Shown here: positions 39,201 through 51,490 of the stretch, in pieces
How the letters are laid out: every line of letters begins with the position of its first letter
Numbering within the stretch: the stretch's first letter is position 1
Assembly: GCF_009730915.1 (NCBI RefSeq)
Contig: NC_052483.1
Coordinates: 1,240,001 to 1,304,000 of the forward strand
Source: Dioscorea cayenensis subsp. rotundata
Taxonomy: Eukaryota > Streptophyta > Magnoliopsida > Dioscoreales > Dioscoreaceae
Direction: 5' to 3'
Length of the DNA: 64,000 nucleotides
The notes under the pieces: model-generated
Databases searched by the model: none
Seen by the model: the letters and a program-made list of their open reading frames with translations, nothing else
Told to the model about the DNA's origin: nothing
Program-made: the position numbers and the translations under genes

Positions 39201-40200
39201 NNNNNNNNNNNNNNNNNNNNNNNNNNNNNNNNNNNNNNNNNNNNNNNNNNNNNNNNNNNNNNNNNNNNNNNNNNNNNNNNNNNNNNNNNNNNNNNNNNNN
39301 NNNNNNNNNNNNNNNNNNNNNNNNNNNNNNNNNNNNNNNNNNNNNNNNNNNNNNNNNNNNNNNNNNNNNNNNNNNNNNNNNNNNNNNNNNNNNNNNNNNN
39401 NNNNNNNNNNNNNNNNNNNNNNNNNNNNNNNNNNNNNNNNNNNNNNNNNNNNNNNNNNNNNNNNNNNNNNNNNNNNNNNNNNNNNNNNNNNNNNNNNNNN
39501 NNNNNNNNNNNNNNNNNNNNNNNNNNNNNNNNNNNNNNNNNNNNNNNNNNNNNNNNNNNNNNNNNNNNNNNNNNNNNNNNNNNNNNNNNNNNNNNNNNNN
39601 NNNNNNNNNNNNNNNNNNNNNNNNNNNNNNNNNNNNNNNNNNNNNNNNNNNNNNNNNNNNNNNNNNNNNNNNNNNNNNNNNNNNNNNNNNNNNNNNNNNN
39701 NNNNNNNNNNNNNNNNNNNNNNNNNNNNNNNNNNNNNNNNNNNNNNNNNNNNNNNNNNNNNNNNNNNNNNNNNNNNNNNNNNNNNNNNNNNNNNNNNNNN
39801 NNNNNNNNNNNNNNNNNNNNNNNNNNNNNNNNNNNNNNNNNNNNNNNNNNNNNNNNNNNNNNNNNNNNNNNNNNNNNNNNNNNNNNNNNNNNNNNNNNNN
39901 NNNNNNNNNNNNNNNNNNNNNNNNNNNNNNNNNNNNNNNNNNNNNNNNNNNNNNNNNNNNNNNNNNNNNNNNNNNNNNNNNNNNNNNNNNNNNNNNNNNN
40001 NNNNNNNNNNNNNNNNNNNNNNNNNNNNNNNNNNNNNNNNNNNNNNNNNNNNNNNNNNNNNNNNNNNNNNNNNNNNNNNNNNNNNNNNNNNNNNNNNNNN
40101 NNNNNNNNNNNNNNNNNNNNNNNNNNNNNNNNNNNNNNNNNNNNNNNNNNNNNNNNNNNNNNNNNNNNNNNNNNNNNNNNNNNNNNNNNNNNNNNNNNNN
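39201..40200. other. Assembly gap (1000 N)
   Basis: Exactly 1000 N, most likely a gap placeholder of fixed size, so the real distance is unknown. Confidence 0.99.
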
Positions 40201-42380
40201 TAGCAAAAAGCACCCTCCCAACTTTTTGTTATTTTTTTGCAAAGTTATGTATAGTCCTTGGTGAATATAAGCAGTAATTTTACAATTTACTTTGTTGTAT
40301 CTTTTGGTTTTCTTTTTCTTATTTGGTATTTCTTATACTATTTTGTATGTAGCTAGGGGGATAAAAGAAAGTGATGTGAAGTATTATTGTTTTAGGAGAT
40401 AAAGATGAAGAAATTTGATATTTGTTTTTGGATGATTGTGGTCCATTACAATGCACATCTTTGTTTTTTTGTTACATGGTTTTCCCTTTGTAAGTTGTGC
40501 TTATAACCAAGAGGAAAAAAATGTGTTATGGTTGGGGGAAGGGCATGATGGGACAAGAGCAATCTTGGTGTTTTTCTCTTTTTTTGTTTTTTTGCTATTT
40601 TTAATGATATAAATGATTATTTTTATCAACAATAATGTATTTTAGAATAATAAAAACTAGGGAGTTAAATAGAGAATCAATTAAAATGATACATTATGTT
40701 GTTAGACAACCGATATATTTTCATATAAAAAAAAAGTGAAAACTCATCGTGTAAAAGACCGTTGAAAATGAACAAATCAACAAAAAAAAAATATAATATT
40801 TATATAACCGGCCCAAAATAATTAAGACTAACAGCTTATTGTTATTGTTGTATAGAAACCAAAGCAAGGGAAAGAAACTTTTTAATTTTTAATTTTTTTT
40901 TTTTGCCAAAAAAGGCAATGTTAGTGATGCAGTTTTTATACCATAGGGATTGAAATAAGAGATGTTAAAGGGGACAAGAGAGTAGGATTTTTCAAATGGT
41001 TGAACTAATTGGGTGGGCATGTGCTCTTATTATTATTTAACATCAAGGTGTGGATCCATTAGTGTGTACCTTATTATTATATACCAACCAAAAGAGCTTA
41101 AAAGGTATTCATTTACTCTCTTTATTGCTTTTGATTCTCCGAGGCTAGCACTCCTTGTGTGTCTCCTATATTTTCAAATATTTTTTTAAATTATTTTTGT
41201 AGCCATTTAATTATTTATCCCCTAGATTATAATTAAGATATGGATTAAGTCTAATCCCTGCAATCATATGCATATATGCATGCTAAATGCTATATTATTA
41301 AAGTTGATTGTGATTAGGCTATTAGGTTTAGGTACAAGGTCTAAGATCGGGTCAGTGAATGGTGACTAAATATGGTGAGTGTTTTGCGGACTTGTTTAAC
41401 TTTGACTAAAAAAATTATACTTTATTTTCAATAAAGTTTATTCTTTCCTGTTATTCAATAAAGATGCTTATAATAGTTCATTGAACTTATATATAAACAT
41501 GGTTAGAGGAATAAAAGTCTAAAATTCAAAACTATGTGCCTTTTTGTCTGCCAAGCAATACATTTGCCGACTATCAAACTCATACCAAGATATAATCAAA
41601 GAATACATTGATTACTTCAATAAATTTGAGGATATATATATATTCTAATAATAGTAAATTATATATAAAAAATTTAAAATGACAAATCACACTATGAAAT
41701 TAGAGTCATTGTCAAAGTTACTTATTTAACTAAAACTATATTTGTTTTAGTTTTTCTAACATATCTCTTTCGATTCGTGTATATGACACTACGTCTCTAA
41801 GAGTAATGATTGATCATTAATGATTTCAAATTTATAAAAAATTATAATTATAATATTAATTAAAAATCTCAAACAATTTAAAAAATACCAAAATCATACT
41901 TCTATTTATGATGTGCATATATACATTTATGTTGTGATTGAAACGTATTCCTTCGTTCCTTTTTTATTTTATATGTCATTTTTTAATATCAAAAAATATT
42001 TATTATTATTTTTTTCTAAAATTATCTTAATATTTTATTATTATTTTTTTAAAATTAAATATGAGACAGAAATGTGAAGATATAAATTAGGGGTAATTTT
42101 GAAAAGAGAACAAAATTTTTTTATAAAAAATTGTGAAATAACTAAATTTATTAATATGTGAGATTCGATTATTTATCGACGAATAAAAAGAACGGAGGAG
42201 TACGTGTTAGACTGTGATAAGTGAAGATTAGAAATAACCTAATTTTAAAACCAAGCAAAATATCTTCTAGCAGAGACTATATATTTGATATGCATAATAA
42301 AGATGATAGCGAGTCACAATCCAAAGATAATCATAATAATAATAATGAAATAAAATAAAATAAAATAAAAAAATAAAAAG
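40201..42380. other. AT-rich intergenic DNA right of the gap
   Basis: No coding exon, tRNA or rRNA recognised. It holds a Stowaway-like MITE (41948-42200) and an (AAAAT)n run (about 42341-42380). Confidence 0.6.
41948..42200. mobile_element. Stowaway-like (Tc1/mariner) MITE, 253 bp
   Basis: The left end TTCCTTCGTTCCTTTTTTATT matches the reverse complement of the right end (CTCCTCCGTTCTTTTTATTCG). These are close to the CTCCCTCCGTT consensus of plant Stowaway elements. A TA dinucleotide flanks each side (41946-41947 and 42201-42202), the expected target duplication. The interior is AT-rich and noncoding. A partly similar interior stretch lies near 35640-35760 and may be a decayed relative. 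Confidence 0.8.
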
Positions 42381-42384
42381 ATGG

Positions 42385-42640
42385 ATCGGAGGCGTCGGAC
42401 GCCGACCAACCACCCGTGCGGGTGATCCGTTAGAAAACTGACACGTGGCAAACAAATGATTGCAGGGATGCGCCAGCGCGTCATGACACAGCGGTCATTA
42501 AAGAGCGTGGGCGCCCAGCTATCTCTAGCTGTGTATTCTTATCGCCGGAAACCGACGGCCGAGATCTGCCGCCAGGCCCCACTCATCATATGCCTCTGAT
42601 CTTTATATACACACTCACCAACACTACCTTACAACCTTTT
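42385..42640 (+). promoter_or_regulatory. GC-rich promoter-like island without a visible gene
   Basis: A CG-dense block stands out from AT-rich surroundings. It contains a 13-bp palindrome GGCGTCGGACGCC (42391-42403), the inverted repeat CACCCG-TG-CGGGTG (42411-42424), a G-box/ABRE ACACGTGGC (42441-42449) and, at its right end, a TATA-like TTATATAC (42602-42609). The arrangement looks like a plus-strand Pol II promoter with a start near 42635. I see no coding exon downstream, so the product may be a noncoding RNA, a gene with a distant first coding exon, or nothing. Confidence 0.45.
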
Positions 42641-43701
42641 ACTATTATTTTTTTTTATTATTAATTATTTTTTTTCTTTTAATATTTTAGAATAAAATTG
42701 GTCAGAACTCATTATCACCTTCTTTATTAGAAGTTTTAAAATTTATATAAAAAATTACTTAGGAGAACTAGGCATATAACATGACCAAAAATTTCCTTGA
42801 TTTATTAATACTAGATACTTATTGAGAAGATCCGAGATCAGATTTGAAAACTCACATAAAATAAGGGTGTATATATTTGTTATGCAGACGATTGTGTATT
42901 TATTTTAGAGAGAATTCAAGATGAATCTCAAAACCACTATTATGTTCTATAGTTATGCATGTCTTTCGTGTTCCACTAAATAGAGAATAATTATCACCCT
43001 ATATTATATATATATATATATATATATAAACATGTGTCACATGTATAAACTAAAGGGGAAAAAAATATATTATGTTTTAATGTGAAGAGAGATTGAAATG
43101 AAACAACAAAGATTGAGTTCCGGCCAGATCCTATATATCAGGAGAGGTGGGGGAGACATGCAGCTTTTCTTTCTTCATTGCTTGAAAACAATGTTGATGC
43201 TGAGTTTGTAAGGTCTCATGTATGGTTTTATGAGTCTCCACTTTTTTAAGACAAAAACTCTCCTTAAAATTTATTACTTTTTTAAAATAAGAAATTATAG
43301 ATCTTTAATTTCAATATGAAAAGTAATTTTTATTAATATAAATCATAAACTATTTTCATAACAGTAAATTAGAAGTGCAATTAACTCACATGTGACAGAC
43401 ATGATTGAAATTTAGTGTATATTTATGAGAAAATAGTTTATTCATATTGTTAAAAAAATAAAATAAAATAAAATAATTGAACAAAGGATTTTGAGACATG
43501 TATAGGAAAATCAGTTGTTCATAGTTCTAAAAATAAATAAATAAAATGTAGGAGCCTACAACATCCGGTATTATCTTCTATATAGGAATGCACTTTTCAA
43601 GTAAAAAAAAAAAAAAATCTAAAAACAAGAAAGGAATAAGAACCATAGATCCATCCAAGATTGAGTGGCTAGCAATTAGAGGGCTAGTGAGAAAGAAAAG
43701 A

Positions 43702-43730
43702 CATGACTTGCAGATCATTGACAAGTCATG
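43702..43730. repeat. Perfect hairpin, 9-bp stem
   Basis: CATGACTTG and CAAGTCATG are perfect inverted repeats separated by 11 bases. Confidence 0.8.
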
Positions 43731-43979
43731 CAATGCAAAACAAAGTCAGTGTCCGGAAAACTGATTGCATGACAAAGTGACACATCATATGTTCATACAC
43801 ATATACACAAACAGAGTGGGCTATATTTATTTTTTTCATTTAAAAAAATTAATTTTTTTTTAAAATGGTAATTTACTTTGAAATCAACAAGGCCAGCACG
43901 TGGAAAGCGATGGTTCATTAGCACCCTCTCATTGGTGTGGGTCCTCTAATTTTGTCACTATATTAATAGTCTTATGGGA

Positions 43980-44510
43980 TTGAGCCACCAAACCTAACCC
44001 CCTACCACCCCTATGGCTACTACTACTAAAAATTACTCACACATTGTTAAAAATTTACATGTAAAGTTTAATTCACATGACTATTATTATATATGACTTA
44101 TATACAAAGGTGAACGAGTAGATACTTGAGCGGAGCGGAACGGAGTGTAGCGTCAAAGTAAAAGTAGACTATAAATTATAGGGGTATTTTGATAAAATTA
44201 TACCGAACCTCATTAGATTTTTTGTGTTTGTCTAATTACTTTTGTTTTTGTTTCCCTTTGATCTGTGTTTTATTTCACAACAACTATGTTAATAATCTTA
44301 TCAAATTAAACCACCAAACCTAACCCCCCGGTTTCAGTTCCCGAGAATATAAGCATACTCTATCGAACCTCATTAGATTTTTTTGTGTTTGTCTGATTGC
44401 TTTTGTATTTCCCTTTCGATATGTGTTTTATTTCTCAATAACTATGTTAATAGTCTTATCAGATTGAATCACGAAACCTAACCCTCCTCCCCCCTTTCTT
44501 ACCACCATCG
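43980..44510. repeat. Host tandem array, left part (about 160-bp units)
   Basis: The words ACCAAACCTAACCCC and CTCATTAGATTTTTTGTGTT recur: the second at about 44209 and 44369 here and at about 51149 on the other side of the LTR element. The spacing of about 160 bases shows a short tandem array that the element has split. Confidence 0.7.
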
Positions 44511-44515
44511 TGATT
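44511..44515. repeat. Target-site duplication of the LTR element, left copy
   Basis: TGATT, repeated at 51080-51084. Confidence 0.85.
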
Positions 44516-47500
44516 TGTAATACCCTGAACCTGTGGATAACTGTTGAAAAATATATTCAGGGTATTACTACAGTTGCAGTAAGAATTTTCTACAGAGTAA
44601 TCTTGTTAGAAACCCCAAGTGGACGAGTAAGGACTTAAGTGTAAAAAGTTTTTAAAAGATTTTTGGGTTAAAGAGTAATAGAAAAAGGATTGATATGAAA
44701 TGCTTGTGAAAAACTAAGGACTGAAAGGTAAGTTGAAGGGATCATTTGGAAATATTGTGTTATAATCCAAGGACCATTGGATAATTTGAAAGGACCTTTT
44801 GAGAATATTATTTTATAATCCAGGGACCATTTTGTGAGTTTTTTCAGGGACTGGTTTGTAAGAAGTTAAGTTTTTGAGGGACTAAAAGTGAATTTCGGCT
44901 GAAAGAGTTAATTGAGAGAAAAATCTAGACTTTTGATGATTGTTCATCTTCTTCTCCACCATTTTTCTACAGATAGCCCGAGAGTTAAAAAGAAAAAGAG
45001 TGAGAGATTTGAGAGAAATTGGAAGAGATAAAAGCTTGGTATTTGAGAGAAGAATGGATGAAGTATTATTTGGTAAAGTATTTTGATGATTTATTTGTTG
45101 GTATACTTGAATGTATGTGTGTGTATTTTGGATTGAGAAATGTAATTTTTCTTGAGAAAGAAGAAGGATTTATGATGAAAAATGATGAGTTATTGTTAAT
45201 AAGAGTTAGTTGCTTTCAATTTTGGTTGGAAAAAAACACTTGTATTTGAGTTGGAATTTGCTTGAAATGGAGGTGAGTTCTTAGGATTCTCTGTAGTATT
45301 CTTGTAGCACGAGATTAGGGTTTCGTTTGATTAATTAAGTTGATAATTATGATGATTAGGAGGTTAATGATAATGGTTAGATTGAAATGGGTTGAGTTAG
45401 TCCAATTGATTTGATTAGATCAAACCAAGTTGGATTGAATTGATTGAGTTGAATTGATTTGGTTGAGTTGAGTTGATTTGGTTGAGTTGGGCTTGATCAA
45501 ATCAAGTTGAGATGGGTTGGGTTTGGTTCAGTTGATTTTGGGTTAAGGGTTTTGGACTGAACCAAGTTGGTTCAATGGATTTTTGAATAAGAATTGAGTT
45601 GGTTCATGCTGGTTTCGAGTGAAATTAAGTTTGGTTCGATCGCAATTAAGGGTTGGTTCAGATTGATTCAGCAGTGTTTAGCCTGACTGAGTTTGTTTAA
45701 ATACAACTGAAAGGCAATTGGACTATGCAAGGTCGGGTTTTAACCGATTGGAGTGAGTGGGCGATAGAGAGTCTATTATTGTTTCTTGTATTTTCTTTTT
45801 GAGTTTAAATATGTTATTTATTTTTATTATATTATTCTGTTAGGTGTTGTTCAGTCTTGAGAGGGAGTTCCAGATCTAGGAAGGAACCCAAGGACACAGG
45901 TGAGTTGGTAGTGGCTATTATTTTTTTAATATTAATTATTATTATTATTTTTGAAATAATTGTTTAATAATCAGTATTTTTGGAAATAATTATTTAAGTA
46001 TTTCATTTTATCATGTTTAATTTGCGTATAAGGTTAAAAATATATGTATATTTACTTGCCGTTGATGTTCCTGACAATCGTATTGATACATCGGTTTCGT
46101 ATAATTATACGTGATTTTGTGAATAGTGAAAATACATGTATATGTGATTTAATTATTGATTCATGTATTTATTTTTTGATGGTTATATATGCTTTTGATT
46201 TGGAATGATTTGTGAAATCATGTGAGCGTTTTTAAAATGTTTTACCGACAATATTTGTGGAATTGGTTTTCATTCACGGAATAGGAATGGTATCATGGAT
46301 CCGGATTTTCTCTGGTTTTATGCGATTGTTATACTTTTGACATTGGCTTTTGTGGAAATGATGTTTATTTTCGCTGATGTGAATGCTTGTCCTGGATAAG
46401 GATCCTATGATGTGATTTATACAGATTGTTTTATTCTTTCGTATTTACATGTTGGTTTTGGATGGTGACGGCGGCTAAGGCCACGACTCATCGATAGTGG
46501 GTCCCCACGGGCCGCCTTTAGAGGTGGCGTGGTGGACACGAGTGTTGATTTGTCGGATCAGGGTGGGAGCGTAGAGCCACGATTGGATTATACATCGGGA
46601 TCCTAGAGTCACGCACATGGGACCGAGGTGGACCAACGCTCAGTGCGAAGATCTGACGGCTCCCAACCTAGTCGCGGCCAGGCTAAGTGGGGAGAGTTTT
46701 TCCAGTCGTGGAATTGAGAATGGATTTTTATATTACTTGTTATTTTGGGTTTGTGATGAGGGTGAAAGCGCATTTAGCAGCTCTTAGGGAGGCGATCTCT
46801 CACAACAATTTGGATTTTCTTAGAAAATTGATTTGATATTGATTTGTGATGAATTTATGTTTTGTGATGAAGTGAGCCCACTGTCGCTCTTAGGAGGCGA
46901 TCTCTACAACAATTTGGATTTTCTTAGAAAATTGATTTGATATCGATTTGTGATGAATTTATGTTTTGTGATGAAGTGAGGCTCAAATTGCCGCTCTTAG
47001 GAGGCAAGTCTCTACAACAATTTGGATTTTCTTAGAAAATTGATTTGATATTGATTTGTGATGAATTTATGTTTCAAAAGTTCTTTAAAAATGTATTTTG
47101 CTAGAATTACGGTATTTTTGGAAAAGTTGGAAAAATTATTCGAGAGGTTGGTATTTATATATTTTATATATACTCGTATTTGAATATTTGAAATTATTAA
47201 GCCACTACGGACCAAACTCGAATGTCTTTATAGCTCGGGGAGCAAGACCCTAGATCACTGCTCAAGTTTAGAGCTAGTCGGGGTTAAGTCCAAGACTGCA
47301 GCTGGGTCCCATACTTTTCTTTATATTTGTTGGTATCGATGATCTCTAGTAGCGGTTGACTCCGCAAATTAGAGTAATTATATTTATTGTATTTATGTAT
47401 TTGAACTCTGTACTTGGTGAAAAATTGTAAAATTGTGATTTATGGAGTCCCGCTTTTTGTTTAAAAAGCAGTGTCGGGTTTCAGATTAAAAGGGAATTTT

Positions 47501-47547
47501 TAACGATGGGTGCCTACATTTACTCGGTAGAAGGGGTGGGTGTGACA
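44516..47547 (+). repeat. 5' LTR
   Basis: About 3.03 kb, TG...CA ends. It contains a TTGAGTTGA-type low-complexity part (about 45360-45680) and a three-unit minisatellite (46753-47075). Open frames inside are short and low in complexity. Confidence 0.88.
46753..47075 (+). repeat. Minisatellite in the 5' LTR (3 units of about 108 bp)
   Basis: Units start at GTGATGA near 46753, 46864 and 46968. Each contains GCTCTTAGG and the block CAACAATTTGGATTTTCTTA. Confidence 0.85.
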
Positions 47548-48047
47548 TCTTTTTAGTATCGTAGTCGTGGGTTGAGATATCCACGGTTGGTAGAGATCAC
47601 GGGTTGTGATCCCGAGCCTGAATTTAGAAGTCGTGTCTAGACTTAGAGGGTTAGTAGTGATTAGCAGGAAAGTTAAGGGCCCAGTAGAAGTATTTAGAGT
47701 CTCCAGTCGGGTTAAAACCTAAGTTGCATATTGGGATTGAGGAGCGGATAGTAGGTTTTTGACATTTGAGGCAGAGTGAGTAGTGTCTTGTGATCGAGGA
47801 TCATGTGTTGAGATATTTGTCGAATTGGTTTTATTCAAAATGAGTTAACTCAAAGATGCCAAAGAAAGGTGTTTGGCATGCTTTTTATTGACTGATACAT
47901 AGTGATTTGTAGTGTGATTATTTACTATTGAGCAGATTTGTAGCAAGAGAAACAGGGGTCTTGGGACCCGGTAAAGTGAAATTCAGATGATATCAGATTG
48001 ATGTATGCTAAGGAAATTTCGAGACGAAATTTTTAAGGAGGAAGGAT
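47548..48047 (+). other. Internal region of the LTR element
   Basis: About 500 bases between the LTRs. A stretch near 47552-47566 (TTAGTATCGTAGTC) is partly like the initiator-Met tRNA primer site TTGGTATCAGAGCC. The polypurine tract ends at 48047. No protein domain recognised. Confidence 0.65.
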
Positions 48048-51000
48048 TGTAATACCACGAACACGTGGATAACTGTTGAAAAATATATTCAGTGGTATTA
48101 TTACGGTTGCAGTGAAGAATTTTTCTGAGGTAGATCTTGTTGAGAAACCCCAAGTGGACGAATAAGGACTTAAGTGTAAAAAGTTTTTAAAAAGATTTTT
48201 GGGTTAAAGAGTAATAGAAAAAGGATTGATATGAAATGCTTGTGAAAACTAAGGACTGAAAGGTAAGTTGAAGGGATCATTTGGAAATATTGTGTTATAA
48301 TCCAAGGACCATTGGATAATTTGAAAGGACCTTTTTGAGAATATTATTTTTATAATCCAGGGACCATTTGTGAGTTTTTCAGGGACTGGTTTGTAAGAAG
48401 TTAAGTTTTGAGGGACTAAAAGTGAATTTCGGCTGAAGAGTTAATTGAGAAAAAAATCTGGGACTTTTGATGATTGTTACATCTTCTTCTCCACCATTTC
48501 TGCTACATGAACCCGAGAGTTAGAAAAGAGTGAGAGATTTGGAGAGAATGGAAGAGATAAAAGCTTTGGTATTTGGAGAGAAGAATGGATGAAGTATTAT
48601 TTTGGTAAGTATTTTTGATGATTTATTTGTTGGTATACTTGAATGTATGTGTGTGTATTTTGGATTGAGAAATGTAATTTTTTCTTGAGAAAGAAGAAGG
48701 ATTTATGATGAAAAATGATGAGTTATTGTTAATAAGAGTTGTTGCTTCGATTTTTGGTTGGAAAAACACTCAGTATTTGAGTTTCGAATTTGCTTGAAAT
48801 GGAGGTGAGTTTCGACGGATTCTTGTAGTATTACTCGTAGCACTCGAGATTAGGGTTTCGTTTGATTAATTAAGTTGATAATTATGATGATTAGGAGGTT
48901 AATGATAATGGTTAGATTGAAATGGGTTGAGTTAGTCCAATTGATTTGATTAGATCAAACCAAGTTGGATTGAATTGATTGAGTTGAATTGATTTGGTTG
49001 AGTTGAGTTGATTTGGTTGAGTTGGGCTTGATCAAATCAAGTTGAGATGAGGTTGGGTTTGGTTCAGTTGATTTTTGGGTTAAGGGTTTTTGGACTGAAC
49101 CAAGTTGGTTCAATGGATTTTTGAATAAGAATTGAGTTGGTTCAAGCTGGTTCAGTGAAATTAAGTTTGGTTCGGTCGCAATTAAGGTTGGTTCGGATTG
49201 ATTGCAGTGTTTAGCTTGGCCGAGTTTGTTTAAATACAAGCTGAAAGGCAATTTGACTATGCAAGGTCGGGTTTTAACCGATTGGAGTGAGTGGGCCCAA
49301 TAGAGTCATTATTGTTTCTTGTATTTTTCTTTTTTTGAGTTTAAATATGTTATTTATTTTTTATTATATTATTACATTAGGTGTTGTTCGGTCTTGAGAG
49401 GGAGTTCAGGATCTAGGAAGGAACCCAAGGACACGAGTGAGTTGGTAGTGGCTATTATTTTTAATATTAATTATTATTATTATTTTGAAATAATTGTTTA
49501 ATAACTAGTATTTTGGAAATAATTATTTAAGTATTTCATTTTATCATGTTTAATTTGCAGTATAAGGTTAAAATATATGTATATTTACTTGCAGTTGATG
49601 TTCACGACAATCGTATTGATACATCGGGTTTACGTATAATTATACGTGTTGTGAATAGTGAAAATACATGTATATGTGATTTAATTATTCGATTCATGTA
49701 TTTATTTTTGATGGTTATATATGCTTTTGATTTGGAATGATTTGTGAAATCGTGTGAGCGTTTTAAAATGTTTCTGACAGAGCATATTTGTGGAATTGGT
49801 TTTCATTCTGGAATAGGAATGGTATCGTGGATCCGGATTTTTCTTGGTTTTTATGCGTTGTTATACTTTTTGACATTGGCTTTGTGGAAATGATGTTTAT
49901 TTTCGTGATGTGAATGCTTGTCCTGGATAAGGATCCTATGATGTGATTTATACAGATTGTTTTATTCTTTGTATTTACGTATGTGGTTTGGATGGTGACG
50001 GTAGGGCTAAGGCCCGACTACTGCGATAGTGGGTCCCCAGGCCGCCTTTAGAGGTGGCGTGGTGGACTCGAGTGTTGATTTGTCGGATCGGTGGGAGCGT
50101 GGGAGCCCACGATTGGATTATACATCGGGATCCTAGAGTCGCCCACATGGGACCGATGGAGCGCCGTCGAGGTGCGAAGACCTTGGCGGCTCCCAAACCT
50201 AGTCGCTGACGGGCTAAGTGGGGAGAGTTTTTCAGTGTGGAATTGAGAATGGATTTTTATATTACTTTGTTATTTTGGGTTGTGATGAGGCGAAGCCCAG
50301 TTTGCCGCTCTTAGGAGGCGGGTCTCTCACAACAATTTGGATTTTCTTAGAAAATTGATTTGATATTGATTTGTGATGAATTTATGTTTTTGTGATGAGG
50401 CGAGCCCCGATTGTCAGCTCTTAGGGAGGCGGGTCTCTCACAACAATTTGGATTTTTCTTAGAAAATTGATTTGATATTGATTTGTGATGAATTTATGTT
50501 TTTGTGATGAGGCGAAGCCAGTTTGTCAGCTCTTAGGGAGGCGGTCTCTCACAACAATTTGGATTTTCTTAGAAAATTGATTTGATATTGATTTGTGATG
50601 AATTTATGTTTCAAAAGTTCTTTAAAAATGTATTTTGCTAGAATTCTGGTATTTTGGAAAAGTTGGAAAATTATTTGAGAGGTTGGTATTTATATATTTT
50701 TATATATCTTGTATTTGAATATTTGAAATTATTAAGCCACTACTCGACCAAGCCAGATGTCTTGTATGCTGCGGGAAGCAGAGACCCTAGATTGCTGATT
50801 CAAGTTTAGAGCTAGTCGGGGTTAAGTCCAAGAGCTGCAGATGGGTCCCATACTTTTCTTTATATTTGTTGGTATCGTGATCTTGTAGCGGTTGTACCAT
50901 AAATTAGATAATTATATTTATTGTATTTATGTATTTGAACCATGTACTTGGTGAAAAAAATTGTAAATTGTGATTTGTAGAGTGCACTTTTTGTTTAAAA

Positions 51001-51079
51001 GCAGGGGTGTCGGGTTCAGGTTAAAAGGAATTTTAGCGATGGGTCTACATTTACCTCGGTAGAAGGGGTGGGTGTGACA
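48048..51079 (+). repeat. 3' LTR
   Basis: About 3.03 kb, starting TGTAATACCACG and ending GTGTGACA. It repeats all landmarks of the 5' LTR in the same order, including the three-unit minisatellite (50282-50611). Confidence 0.88.
50282..50611 (+). repeat. Minisatellite in the 3' LTR (3 units of about 110 bp)
   Basis: Units start near 50282, 50391 and 50502 with TGTGATGAGGCGA-type words. The copy number equals that in the 5' LTR, so the array existed before insertion. Confidence 0.85.
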
Positions 51080-51084
51080 TGATT
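51080..51084. repeat. Target-site duplication of the LTR element, right copy
   Basis: TGATT, as at 44511-44515. Confidence 0.85.
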
Positions 51085-51490
51085 AGAGCCACCAAACCTA
51101 ACCACCCTCCGGTTTCGTTCCCGAGAACATAAGCATACTCTACCCAATCTCATTAGATTTTTTGTGTTTGTCTGATTGTTTTTGTATTTTTCTTTTGATC
51201 TATGTTTTATTTCTCAACAGCTATGTTAATAGTTTTATCAGATTGAATCACAAAACCTAACCCCCCTAGTAGTACTCCCCCCCTCCGCGTTAGTAGGACT
51301 ACTAAAAATAACCCCTGGTCCCCCATTAGTAATAGTACTAAAAAAATAACACCCCACCCACCCCAAAATGATTAGTAGTAGTAGTAAAAATTTACTCAAC
51401 CCCCAAAATGATTAGTAGTAGTAGTAGTAGTAAAATTTACTCACATTGTTAAAAATTCATGTGCACAATTTAATCCACATGACACTTGAA
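51085..51490. repeat. Host tandem array, right part
   Basis: This continues the array with GAGCCACCAAACCTAACC and TCCCGAGAACATAAGCATAC. It then has (AGT)n runs (about 51390-51435) and a TTACTCACATTGTTAAAAA stretch that repeats one at about 44030-44060. Confidence 0.65.

Larger units (their letters stand above)
42641..44510. other. Intergenic DNA left of the LTR element
   Basis: Apart from a perfect 9-bp hairpin (43702-43730), a (TA)n run (about 43007-43027) and the start of the 160-bp host array (from about 43980), nothing is recognisable. Confidence 0.55.
44516..51079 (+). mobile_element. LTR retroelement fossil, Ty3/Gypsy-like, with very short interior
   Basis: Two long direct repeats of about 3.03 kb start TGTAATACC and end GTGTGACA (TG...CA), and a 5-bp duplication TGATT flanks the whole. 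Only about 0.5 kb lies between them, with a purine-rich tract (AAGGAGGAAGGAT) directly before the right repeat, which sets plus-strand orientation. The words ATTTCGAGACGAAATTT before that tract resemble the end of many plant Ty3/Gypsy elements, so that assignment is an inference. No gag or pol domain is recognisable, so the element is broken or was always non-autonomous (LARD-like). The two LTRs remain very similar over their full length, pointing to a fairly recent insertion. I have not computed an age. Confidence 0.88.

Noticed and set aside
39157-40242. Open frames of several hundred codons across the gap
   Set aside because: They consist of N and are artefacts.
42641-44000. Conserved microRNA precursor downstream of the orphan promoter
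   Set aside because: I compared by eye with common plant families (156, 159/319, 160, 162, 164, 166-169, 171, 172, 390-399, 408) and found no match; a novel one cannot be excluded.
46440-46700. GC-rich stretch considered as a tRNA or rRNA fragment
   Set aside because: It recurs at 49980-50230 at the same relative place, so it is part of the LTR; no RNA fold or known RNA motif was seen.
45019-49740. Open frames inside the LTRs
   Set aside because: Short, low in complexity, and repeated in both LTRs. They are not genes.
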